From positions 76,100,529-76,164,528 of the forward strand of contig CM070873.1 in assembly GCA_036365515.1 (NCBI GenBank): a stretch of 64,000 bases of DNA, given 5' to 3'. Both the position numbers and the translations under genes were made by a program. This document shows, one piece after another, positions 1 to 9,899 of the stretch. Position 1 is the first letter of the stretch; each line of letters opens with the position of its first letter. Below the pieces are notes generated by a model. That model was not told where the DNA came from, did not search any database, and saw only the letters and a program-made list of their open reading frames with translations. The stretch comes from Torymus aiolomorphi. Taxonomy: Eukaryota; Arthropoda; Insecta; Hymenoptera; Torymidae.

Positions 1-92
1 CTTTCGGTAGTATGCAGCTATTTCTAATTCGTCTTCGGTAAATATTCCGAATCCAGCCTGAAGTTCTTCGTCCAACTGCTGCAATGCAAGTT

Positions 93-605
93 TTAGTTCT
101 TAGGCGATTTCTTCCTGAAGTTAAACATTTCTGATCTTTGCTTTCTTCTTTTTCTTTTCAAGTAGGAACGTACCCTTTTTCTTTTGCACCGTTTACTGGC
201 TTTCTCCCGAGCGATGATTAATTCAATTTTGAATAATTTGGAATAGCTGCTTGCCGCGCGATACCCACGAGGGACTAACGTGAAAATGGATAATAGAAAT
301 TTGCTTACCCTTGCAGACAGACTATGAAGACAGTGAACACTGCTACCTTCATCCTTTCTGTTTATTGTCGGTCGTAGCGATGCTAGTGTTCTGAAGCGCG
401 TTTCACAATTCAAGATACCTTGTATTTCTAATAGACATCCCACACATAGAACCAATTTAATGTTACGTGTTTTCACAACTATAACGGGTGGAGGGTTGTA
501 GCTTTCTGTGCCGTTCCAGCGATGGAACGGTGCATTGAAATACAAGGCACGTATATAATGGAATTGTATATTTATTATATACTTAATACGAGTGAGAGAT
601 AACAA
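93..605 (-). CDS. Unrecognised ORF, possibly a decayed gene or TE remnant
   Basis: This 170-codon open frame resembles no family I can name. Its C-terminal third is very rich in Lys and Arg. Near the middle, around 310-320 on the minus strand, a GTAAGC stands where a splice donor could be, so the frame may not be translated through. Immediately beyond its stop, bases 1-91 of the minus strand are open to the window edge in a different frame, with an acidic, leucine-rich composition that begins ELKLALQQLDEEL. That stretch could be an exon continuing outside the window. The A+T content is ordinary for the region, and no promoter or poly(A) signal decides the matter. It could be a host exon, a TE fragment or chance. 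Confidence 0.2.
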   Translation of the reverse strand: MLSLTRIKYIINIQFHYIRALYFNAPFHRWNGTESYNPPPVIVVKTRNIKLVLCVGCLLEIQGILNCETRFRTLASLRPTINRKDEGSSVHCLHSLSARVSKFLLSIFTLVPRGYRAASSYSKLFKIELIIAREKASKRCKRKRVRSYLKRKRRKQRSEMFNFRKKSPKN

Positions 606-725
606 GTCCTACTCGCGGCGCGATTGCTCGTAATTGTAGTCCTCCTCGTCCTCTTCCTCGCTCGCCCTTCTTCACTCGTTCCTGGATGGTCTTGTGCTCT
701 CTGACTGTTTCCCTCATCTGCCTGT

Positions 726-977
726 CTAACTGTATTTATTTAGGCATCGAAGCGTCCGTAGGTGGGAGTCGATCGCTAACATTTCGATTGCAAATCGAGC
801 CATCGTGTCAGCTTTTCGATGCTGTGCTAGATACGCCCGGATTTCGTCATCTCGTTCTTGAGTCTGACGTGCTGCTGACTTGCAATGGCAATTTGAAGTT
901 CGTCGTCCTACGATTTGCTGACGTGCCGTTCGCTCCCGTCCACGCGCCTGAGTTCCGAGAGCTTCTACTTCTTGCAC
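726..977 (-). CDS. Arg/Gln/Glu-rich ORF fragment, unrecognised
   Basis: This 83-codon frame is rich in Arg, Gln and Glu, with runs such as RQTQERDDEIRAYLAQHRK. The plus strand of the same DNA is also open (686-1066), but its leucine- and valine-rich translation looks like the antisense of this one. The composition recalls low-complexity Arg/Glu repeat regions that accompany some arthropod helicase-like TE proteins, but I see no helicase or Rep motif. I keep it only as a possible decayed coding fragment. Confidence 0.15.
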   Translation of the reverse strand: MQEVEALGTQARGRERTARQQIVGRRTSNCHCKSAARQTQERDDEIRAYLAQHRKADTMARFAIEMLAIDSHLRTLRCLNKYS

Positions 978-1082
978 TGCTGACTCGCATCAGCTATAAT
1001 TCGAGTTTCGATGTCCTGCGAGCTGCTGACGTGCAGCTCGCCTTTGGCCGCGTACTTAAGCTCTAGGAGCTTCTATTCGTGG

Positions 1083-1083
1083 A

Positions 1084-1114
<31 letters not shown>

Positions 1115-1189
1115 GTGTGTGTGTGTATGTGTGTGTGTGTGTGTGCGCGCGTATATGTGTGTGCGCGTGTGTGTGCGTGTGTGTGTGGG
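1083..1189. repeat. (TG)n microsatellite
   Basis: A tract of about 105 bases of TG dinucleotides, interrupted by TATG and GCGCGC. It creates spurious open frames rich in Cys and Val on the plus strand. Confidence 0.95.
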
Positions 1190-1339
1190 ATTTTGACCGG
1201 ACAGCTCTCAGTTTTTTGTTTTTTTTGCGTGATGGCGGGTCAAAAATCCGTTTTTTGATTGGAGCGATGCGTTTTTGTTTTTTTTTTTCAAATTTTAGAT
1301 TTTCTCAAAACTGTTTTTTTATTTTTTTTTAATGATAGG

Positions 1340-2330
1340 ATCGAGTTATTCGAATCTGATGGGTAGCGTTCGAAAGAGAATTAAAATACCTATATTTTCT
1401 ATAAAAAAAGTTTTTAACTATCACTGTTCTTTTGTTGTTAACAAAAACGTGTTTTTTTTTAGAAGCTTATAACTCCTAAACTTAACGGTCAATTTTTTTG
1501 AGAAAAATCATGACAATACAGAATATAAATGGCTATAATCTGTTAAAATTTGAATACATTCTGTAGGCTAGATTTTGAGTTAAAAATTGAAAAATGAAAA
1601 AAATCAGTTTTCTATGTCCAACGATTACAAGAGTAAAATTGACTTAATGACTTCAATATTCCTTTCAGAGGTAGATTTTTTATAGTTCTCGGTCGAGTTC
1701 TTTGGGCAAAATGATTGGTCCATAAATTTCAGAGATTTTTGAGGTTAAAAATTATTTGACATTTTTTATAAATCGTAATTTCTCGAGAAAGACTCTATGT
1801 ATCTGAATGGGGTGGATGGCATTCGAAAGAGAATTAAAATACCTATATTTTCTAAAAAAATTAATTTTCTATCTACCACGGTTCTTTAGTTATCATCAAA
1901 AACAAAAACGTGTTTTTTTCTTAAAACTCATAACTCCAATGATGTTATCATCAGTATATTATAAAAGTATATTATCAAGATTGAATTCTTGAGTTTAAGT
2001 ATTCAAAACTGATGAATAATTAAAATAGTGTAAGAGTACGTGGCGCTCCGATCGGGGTAGCGTGTAGTGCAGTATGCATTCCGGCAGGGTCCAACAAGCT
2101 GTGGGTTAGTCACCAATCTCGCAGTACTGCATGCAATGCATTATGAATGCATTATATTCTGCATTATTATAATTAATTTGTGAGTTATGAACTTTTTAAA
2201 AAAAAACACGTTTTTGTTAATAACAAAAGAACAATGATACCTATAAATTTTCTTTTTTTCTTAAAAAATATGAATTATGAAATATAAAAGAAAAGGTTAT
2301 TGTTAATAACAAAACAACCGTGATAGCTAC
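1340..2330. repeat. AT-rich repeat with direct and inverted copies
   Basis: The stretch around 1366-1470 (GAAAGAGAATTAAAATACC, followed by AACAAAAACGTG and TAACTCC) is repeated in direct orientation at 1824-1940. An inverted, shorter copy of the AAACACGTTTTTGTTAA part lies at 2190-2240, and a further related piece at about 2300. There is no convincing coding potential. It looks like the decayed terminal region of a DNA transposon. The remainder from 1200 to 2560 is AT-rich and holds no gene I can see. Confidence 0.5.
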
Positions 2331-2562
2331 TTGTTTTATTATAAAATATAGATATTTTACTTCTATTTCAAATGATAACTTTATTTATCAGCTCAAAATT
2401 TATATAAATTTGATATAAATAAATAATAAATAAATGAATAAATTTAAAAATTAACAATTTTTAATATTCATAAATGAATTTAATTATAATTATGCAATAA
2501 ATTTTTTAAAAAATTATAAATTTTGTTATTAGAAATTAATTAAAGGAATCAACAAATTACGG

Positions 2563-2806
2563 TTGAGGAAGCTACGGGCCAATGAATTGGCAGCGATTTC
2601 TTTATATTTTTCTTCGAAAGCCCTTCAAAATGCTTTTTTGATCAATACTGGCCGAGCAAAGGGAAAAAGTTACAATTTTTTGAAATATCAAGAAAAATCC
2701 ATAATTTCAATTTTTGATACCATGATTAATGAAATTGAATATTATTCATACATCTTATGGCATGGACCGTACCACTGAATTTTGTTGGAGCATCAAATAG
2801 AACATT
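2563..2806 (+). repeat. Dispersed repeat, left copy (inverted copy at 16783-17035)
   Basis: This segment contains CCGTACCACTGAATTTTGTT and ATCAAATAGAACATTATAT. It is present as a diverged reverse complement at 16783-17035. The two copies face each other across the whole 14-kb train of insertions, and both end at the TA tract. They may be the two arms of one old palindromic element whose centre was a TA tract, or two copies of one element. Confidence 0.6.
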
Positions 2807-2998
2807 ATATATCTATTTTGAATAATATTAGGCTTACACAATAAGCGATACCTAATTATGCATTAATAATAAATTAAGCTATAGAGGTTAATTACTATAA
2901 AGCTGTCAAAATGAAATCAGGCTACAGACTCATAATTTCATTCATAATTAGGTATCGCTTACTGTGTGAACCTAATATTATTGAAAATAGATATATAT
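2805..2998. mobile_element. Palindromic MITE with ~54-bp terminal inverted repeats
   Basis: The left arm 2805-2860 (containing GGCTTACACAATAAGCGATA) is matched by its reverse complement at 2943-2998 with few mismatches, including a shared ATATCTATTTT outer end. The inner part, about 80 bases, is non-coding. It lies against TA dinucleotides on both sides, which fits a TA target site, but the TA-rich context hides the exact duplication. Confidence 0.7.
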
Positions 2999-3001
2999 AT
3001 A

Positions 3002-4047
3002 TGGGTCGTTCCTGTACTTTTTTTAAAAAGTGTGCGCGGGGGGGTCGTCGATTTTGTCGACGATTTTTTTTATGAAAGTACATATAAAAAAAATAGCTTG
3101 TGCAAAATTTCAGCCCCTTATCTCATTCCTAATTCCTGCTGGAAATTTTTTAAACGCTGTTTTTGACCTGTTTTTAGCCAGTTTTCAAAAAATTCTAAAA
3201 GGCTGAAATTTTAACAAAATGAGGTCGGTGAGGTCTCATTTTTTTTGTCTTTCTTCAAATTTTAAGAAAAAAAATACACTGATATGAAATGATGATTTAG
3301 GTTTTATTGGCGATCTGTGATATGGCCATTGCATTTCATCATTTTTAGATCATCTTTAAACCTTTATATCTCGTAACTGGTTCCACATTTTTGAGCTCAC
3401 TAGGTCTCATTTTTTTTTGTCTCAACGAGATCTTTAATTTCTTTTTTTGAGGACCTAAATTGATTGAATAGACTTCAAGATACAGTCTTTTGAAGTTGAC
3501 ATTTTTATCAAAAATCGCGAAAATCAACCGTGTTCATGGTCACAGTGTCAACCGAATTTTAATTAAAAATCATTAACAAAAGTATCTTTCATTAGAATAT
3601 GATGTTATCTAACAATACTCTTTTCCTATCATAGGAAAAAGTCAAAAAATAATTTTTTGTCGAGCATTATAATATCTAATTTTTCGATACCTAAAATAAT
3701 CAAAAATGGCTCTCTACTGACATGAATTCTACCATCTTGTAATTATTTTTGACACGTATACGTAACATAGATACAAAGGTGATTCCTAGACCTTTAAAAT
3801 CCGTAGTCGCTGATTTTTCTAGGACCACTAGAGCCAAAGTTATAGCTGTTTTTATAAAAAAATATTTTTCAAGTGGTAAAATTCGAGCTTGTGAAATATA
3901 GGAAAAGTTTTATTTACAAGATCAACCATAAGTTTGGCATAATTGTCCTAAAAAAAGTGCTGAGGCTGCATATTTTGAAGATCTTAGGCCGTGTCTACAC
4001 TATGCGAGAAGCACGTGCGATCAGCCCAAGAGATGCGAGCAAGCAAT
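3002..4047 (+). repeat. Left long terminal inverted repeat
   Basis: Reverse-complement match to 8838-9887. Differences are point changes and short A/T-run length changes. The segment 3994-4612 looks like an additional nested palindromic MITE: GTCTACACTATGCGAGAAG near 3995 pairs with a diverged copy near 4590-4612, and ATGATAAATAATATC near 4080-4098 pairs with GATATTATTTATCAT at 4509-4523. Confidence 0.8.
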
Positions 4048-4661
4048 GCGTGTTGGACAAAATATTTAAAATACTTAAAATGATAAATAATATCATTTCA
4101 CTACGATATTATTGACGATATTATTTATCGCTAAATATAGATCTACTAACTGATCTACTACGATTGTTCGGGATTGAAATATCCAAAGTGCCCGCTAGAT
4201 GGCAAGCGTCCGATGCGCTCCCACTATGAAAAACATCACCCAGCGGGCTTAAATAGAGTCCTGCGGCGCCTAGTCGCTACGTGCTTTATGCACATTCCTT
4301 TTACCTTATCACTTTCCGTTTTACCTATACAATGCCTTATTGCCTGTTTACTCGTACACATAAGCGTTCATATATTTTTCTGCAATCAACTTTCACTTTC
4401 GAGTAGAGTTGGTTGCATAGACTCTTGAAGTCTAATTTTCCCGTTTATTTCTTCTCGCTGACAAACCCTAATAATATAAACTCACGTTTACATTCAATCG
4501 TAGACAACGATATTATTTATCATTTTAAGTATTTCAAGTACTTTGTGCAAAACGTATGGCTTGTCGCGTGCGTGCACCGGTTGCGCTTCTCGCATACCTA
4601 GTATAGACATGCTCTTAAATGCAGGTTTTCTATAGTTTTACGTGCGTTATACGTACAAGCT

Positions 4662-4702
4662 CAGGTTAAATGAAACATACATAGATAGTTTCATTTAACC
4701 TG
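4662..4702. repeat. Perfect 15-bp hairpin upstream of the transposase gene
   Basis: CAGGTTAAATGAAAC at 4662-4676 is followed after 11 bases by its exact reverse complement at 4688-4702. It lies about 270 bases upstream of the first transposase ATG. It could be a regulatory or binding structure of the element, or the scar of a smaller palindromic insertion. Confidence 0.6.
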
Positions 4703-4971
4703 TGTTGACGTAAGTTAATAGATGACAGACATCCATTTTTCTGTGCGAGACACCCGTGAACCCGTCATCCGTTACACGACACACGGCACGGAATGTCCTT
4801 AAACAATGAGTACAAGTTACAATAAAAAATGAAATGAATATTTCTAAGTAGAATTGTGAAGGTAGTTGAGCAGAACTATTACCAAGTATATCAGTATTGG
4901 TTCGGTTGAGTTTTATAAATTGTACAATTGTGTTTTGTAAGTGTTATCTTCTCAGGAATTGAAAGAAAATA

Positions 4972-5875
4972 ATGTGCTATATTGGTGAATTGCATGAGGA
5001 TGATAAATGTCATTTAGAGCATTACACAAGAAATAAATCTCTTAATCTAATTAGTAATCTTAGTAATGAATTAAAGCTGTATTTATCATTTAGGATTAAA
5101 AATTTTGATATTAATGTAGAAAATAAATTTATTTGCGACCATCATCTTCATAAATATGATACTCGATATACAAATAGACAAAGGAAGTGTTGCAATTGTT
5201 TTAATAATCATTCAAAATCCATTGAGAATAATTTAGTAATGATTAGTGCTGATAAATGTGATAAATTTCGTAACATTTGTAATATAAATTTAAATCCAGG
5301 TAATAAGTACTGTAAAAACTGTGAGTTCAAAATTACATCAATAATAACAAAAAATGCAGAAAAAGATGAAAACACTGGGAATGATGGTTTAAACGTAAAT
5401 AATAATGAGCAGCTTTCTTCAAGTAGTCAAGTTTCTTCAAGTAGCCAAGTGTGTACATCAGAAAGTTCAGAAAATGCTCGATGGATTTGATGAACCTCCT
5501 CTTAAACGAGAGAAACTTAGTGATTATCGCTTGGAAAATAAAACATACAGTGTTTTAGAATCAATGAATACGAAATTTTGTACAACAGTTAATAAAACAT
5601 TGAATCTTAATTTGCTAACTCAATGCAATCTTAAACAGCTACAAGAGGATAGTATGTCATTTCACGGAATGATTGAAAACATAATTAAGTGTTATAATGA
5701 AGACACTAATTTTGGTAAAAAAATATCGTTATTGACATTACTTCCAAATCATTGGAAATTTGAACAAGCAAAACATTATTTCCAATGTTCACGTTATATG
5801 TTTAATAAAGCAAAAGAACTTAAAATTACTGTAGATAAGTTAAAAATGGGATGTAATAAATTCTTAATATCTTGA
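4972..5875 (+). pseudogene. Transposase N-terminal region, Cys/His-rich, frameshifted
   Basis: The start at 4972 opens a frame of 172 codons with clustered Cys and His residues (CDHHLHKYDTRYTNRQRKCC near residues 59-79, then CKNCE near 120), probably zinc-binding. This frame stops just after SESSENARWI. The reading continues one frame over at 5474 with MLDGFDEPPLKRE up to about 5855. A single-base change therefore separates the two halves, and the join was probably continuous in an intact relative. The second half is a helical region rich in Lys. A splice site towards the next coding block at about 6768 is expected near 5840-5880, but I cannot fix the donor. Confidence 0.65.
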
Positions 5876-6767
5876 TTATAGACATAGTGTAAACATATAG
5901 AATCGATAATCCTTTATACATTAGGTTACATATATTATATTACACTTGAGAATTATTAATAGAAAATTTTAGTTTAATTTATTAAAATCTATGTAATTTT
6001 TGTTCAAGCAACTATAATGATAAAGGGTACCCCTATAAAATATTTAATTTAAAATCCTCATAATTATTTATTTATATTACTCATGTATTATTACTTAAGT
6101 ATTATTATTTATGCATTACTTACGTATTTCTTACATATTGCTTAAGTATTGTTTACGGATTAAGTAAAATAATACATGAATTGTAATTTAAACATTTAAA
6201 TGAAATCCAATTTAATTAGAAAGAATCTATATTTGAGAAATCTCAATGTTCTCTCTGTTTACAAGCTGTAATCTCATATTTTTTTTTTTATTTTTTAACA
6301 TTGAGGAACGGGAGAAAAAAATAATTTCCAAAAAATGCGATTTTTAGGCCTTACTGGCATAAGGAAGGGAGATAGGTCCCCGGAAAAATCGTAGAAAATT
6401 CTTTTTTTAGTATACTTCTATGAAATCACTGTCATTTTTCGCGTTCATTAATAGTAGCATTATGCCTATCTTAACATGGGGTACCCTTCGTTATTCATTA
6501 TTAGATAAAAAATAATAAAGTAATTATTGGATTTTAAAAGAACTATTAAAATTAATATAAAAAATAAAAATAAAAAAAATAAATTAATTCTAAACTATTT
6601 CTTTTCTTCCAATATAACAAGTCATAGTAATTAAAATAGAATAAACATTGAGCTAAATTTTATCGTCTTGATAATCGTTAAATTAAAAAAAATAATATTG
6701 TTATTATGATTTTATTTTGTGATTAAGTATACACTATTTGAAATTAATTTCAAAATATATTTTTCCA

Positions 6768-7792
6768 GGTGTCTTAGGAACTATTAAGCGTAAAGTGTAC
6801 AGCATTCATTCTAATAAAGTTAGAGAATCTGTAACTCAGCATTATAGAGATGAAAACAATAGTAGAATATGTAGCGGCATTAAAGATTGCATCAGTGTTA
6901 AAAATCCTATTACTAATATCACAGAGAAGTTACAAAAAAGACTGTTGATGTATGATTTGAAGGATCTATACAACAATTGGGTGGAAGAAGAATATGAACA
7001 GCATTTTAAAGATCAGCGCAAACCAGGTTTCAGTATATTTGCTTCTTTAAGGCCAAAAGAATGTATTAGTGCTGGAGCACCTGGTACACATACAATTTGT
7101 GTATGCCCTATACACCAAAATGTCAAATTAAAATTGTCTGCCATCAACAAAAATTTAACCTACCGAGTAATTTTAAATGATTGTGTTTGTTCAACAGATT
7201 GGAGCGATTGTATGCTACATCTTTGTGAAAACTGTCCTGGTAAAGCAGAAATTCTGAAAATATTGGAATCAAGCTCATGCGAAGATGTTTCAGAGATTGA
7301 ATATCATAATTGGGTAAATAATGCTGAATCACAATCTAATAATAGAGTCAGTCTTATTATGGTAAAAGAACCTACAAGAAATTTTATTATAAATTTAGCC
7401 AATGACTTATGGGAGTTAACAAAGCATCATTATGTGACTGAAATGCAAAAATGTTATTTAAAACATTGCAAAACAATTATTACTCCAGATACATGTATTA
7501 TACTTCAAGATTTTGCTGAAAATTTCTTATTTGTTTGTCAAGACTCGATCCAAGCATTTTATTTTAATAATACACAAGCAACTGTACACCCGTTTGTAGT
7601 GTATTATAAAGAAGACATTAACGACAAATTACAAACCTTATCTGTATGTGTTATTAGTGATTGTTTAAAACATGATGCTTGTGCAGTTAACACTTTTCAA
7701 GGGCAACTCATTGCACTTCTAAAACGAGATTTTCCGTTTATTGAGAATGTACATTATATGTCAGATGGAGCACCTACCCAATACAAAAACAA
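6768..7792 (+). CDS. DDE-like transposase core exon
   Basis: The exon follows an acceptor TTTTCCAG at 6760-6767 and ends at a donor within AACAA/GTAAGAGT (7792/7793). The protein has a Cys-rich stretch (CVCPIHQNVK; CVCSTDWSDC; LCENCPGK), then the motifs I take as catalytic: LQDFAENF (Asp), SDCLKHDAC, and SDGAPTQYKN at the exon end. Uncharacterised transposon proteins with this DFAEN ... SDGA-QYKN ... SHGK-PCDG arrangement are, to my recollection, widespread in insect and cnidarian genomes. The frame is open throughout. It sits between the long inverted repeats of the 3002-9887 element and is its only gene. Confidence 0.8.
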
Positions 7793-8218
7793 GTAAGAGT
7801 ACTTTTATTGTAGTATATTAATACGTATTATGTGAACAAAATAGACACCTTTAGATTTTTGTTCATTAAATGACCTGAAAAAATTTAATTTTAATTATTA
7901 AGAATATGTCAAAGTAATATTCTGAAAGTATATTTAATTTGTGTGAAAAACTATTTTGAGACCCAGAACATCAAAATCCATAAAGATCCTGGACCTGCAG
8001 GTTACACCCGAGTTAAAATTTTACATTATGTAGAAAACAGCTTTAAAGATAAAATTACTAAAACAGTTCTTTATTTTTTCTGTATATCAAATTTTACAAA
8101 AAGCAACAACTTCTACGATGCAAGTTCAAATAATTTGTATTATTATGTACACAATATTAAACAGATTTATTTTATTTTTTATAATTTTTACCTTCAAGAT
8201 AGTATTTATTTATTGTAG

Positions 8219-8440
8219 GAACAATTTCATTAATATCTGCCATCATGAGGAGGATTTTGGCTTAAAAGTTAAGTCGCACAACTTTTTTTCTACTAGCCAT
8301 GGGAAAAGTCCGTGTGATGGATGTGGAGCAGTGGTTAAACGAACAGTACGCAGGGCATCCTTACAAAGAACATCAGAAAAACCAATTTTAAATCCAAAAG
8401 ACATGTATGATTACGTTAGTGAAAATATTGATGGAATAAG
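8219..8440 (+). CDS. DDE-like transposase, second-last exon
   Basis: The acceptor TATTGTAG ends at 8218. Joining AA from 7791-7792 to the first G here gives an uninterrupted reading across the junction (QYKN then KNNFINICHHEEDFG), which confirms the intron. The exon carries STSHGKSPCDGCG, the C-terminal conserved block of the family, and ends at AATAAG/GTAAAA. The 426-base intron 7793-8218 contains a short open stretch near 7943-8060 (HKDPGPAGYTRVK) that I cannot explain. It may be an alternative or lost exon. Confidence 0.75.
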
Positions 8441-8542
8441 GTAAAAATAATATAATTTAGATTTTTTGACTATATTATTTGATTATGTATTTGAATAATA
8501 AATCATTATGTGTTATAAAAATATAGAATATTTGGTTTTTAG

Positions 8543-8747
8543 ATCTATTTGGGTGAGTCAAGAAACAATTGAGAAAAGGCGTAAAGTACTAGAATGCCGT
8601 TTTAAATTGACCCGAACTATACAGAATACAAGAAAATATCACTGCTTTATACCCATTGATGATTCAACATTAAAAGCAAAACTTACTTCGTTTGATAATG
8701 ATTATAAAATAGCTAAAATAAAATATTACAAAAAAAATTTTACTTAA
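8543..8747 (+). CDS. DDE-like transposase, last exon
   Basis: The acceptor GGTTTTTAG ends at 8542. The junction AG/A TCT keeps the frame (DGIR then SIWVSQETIEKRRKVLE). The exon is short and basic and ends at a TAA just before the right inverted repeat. The intron 8441-8542 is 102 bases, typical of small insect introns. Confidence 0.7.
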
Positions 8748-8837
8748 ATTCTTATTTTCAACTTTAATTATCTATAAAGTCTGCATCGGTAATTTAATCA
8801 ACCTAAAGCCATTACTATCGCTTGCTCGCGTCGCATG

Positions 8838-9887
8838 CGCGCATGGCTTGCTCGCATCGCTTGGGCTGATCGCACGTGCTTCTCGCATAGTGTAGACACG
8901 GCCTAAGATCTTCAAAATATGCAGCCTCAGCACTTTTTTTAGGACAATTATGCCAAACTTATGGTTGATCTTGTAAATAAAACTTTTCCTATATTTCACA
9001 AGCTCTAATTTTACCACTTGAAAAATATTTTTTTATAAAAACAGCTATAACTTTGGCTCTAGTGGTCCTAGAAAAATCAGCGACTACGGATTTTAAAGGT
9101 CTAGGAATCACCTTTGTATTATGTTACGTATACGTGACAAAAATAATTACAAGATGGTAGAATTCATGTCAGTAGAGAGCCATTTTTGATTATTTTAGGT
9201 ATCGAAAAATTAGATATTATAATGCTCGACAAAAAATTATTTTTTGACTTTTTCCTATGATAGGAAAAGAGTATTGTTAGATAACATCATTTTCTAATGA
9301 AAGATACTTTTGTTAATGATTTTTAATTAAAATTCAGTTGACACTGTGACCATGAACACGGTTGATTTTCGCGATTTTTGATAAAAATGTCAACTTCAAA
9401 AGACTGTATCTTGAAGTCTATTCAATCAATTTAGGTCCTCAAAAAACGAAATTAAAGGTCTCATTGAGACAAAAAAAATGAGACCTAGTGAGCTCAAAAA
9501 TATGGAACCAGTTTCGAGATATAAAGGTTTAAAGATGATCTAAAAATGATGAAATGCAATGGCCATATCACAGATCGCCAATAAAACCTAAATCATCATT
9601 TCATATCAGTGTATTTTTTTTCTTAAAATTTGAAGAAAGACAAAAAAAATGAGACCTCACCGACCTCATTTTGTTAAAATTTCAGTCTTTTAGAATTTTT
9701 TGAAAACTGGCTAAAAACAGGTCAAAATCAGGGTTTAAAAAAATTCCAGCAGGAATTAGGAATGAGATAAGGGGCTGAAATTTTGCACAAGCTCTTTTTT
9801 TTATATATACTTTCATAAAAAAAAATCGTCGACAAAATCGACGACCCCCCCGCGCACACTTTTTAAAAAAAGTACAGGAACGACCCA
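8838..9887 (-). repeat. Right long terminal inverted repeat
   Basis: Reverse complement of 3002-4047. Minus-strand open frames inside it (for example 9682-9990) are by-products of the repeat and its junction with the next element. Confidence 0.8.
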
Positions 9888-9899
9888 TATATATATATA

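Larger units (their letters stand above)
3002..9887 (+). mobile_element. 6.9-kb DNA transposon with ~1-kb terminal inverted repeats
   Basis: The ends read TGGGTCGTTCCTGTAC and its reverse complement, each bordered by TA repeats. The inverted repeats run about 3002-4047 and 8838-9887 and match closely throughout. They include short sub-palindromes and a terminal patch containing GTGTCTACACTATGCGAGAA that resembles a MITE end. Inside is one plus-strand transposase gene in several exons (4972-8747). The family is recognised only by the transposase motifs. I cannot assign a named superfamily with confidence, although TA-flanked ends are consistent with several. The first coding exon carries a frameshift, so this copy is probably not autonomous. 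Confidence 0.8.

Noticed and set aside
686..1066. Plus-strand ORF of 126 codons with a leucine-rich, secreted-like N-terminus
   Set aside because: It is the antisense of an Arg/Gln-rich frame, continues into a (TG)n tract, and has no recognisable domain.
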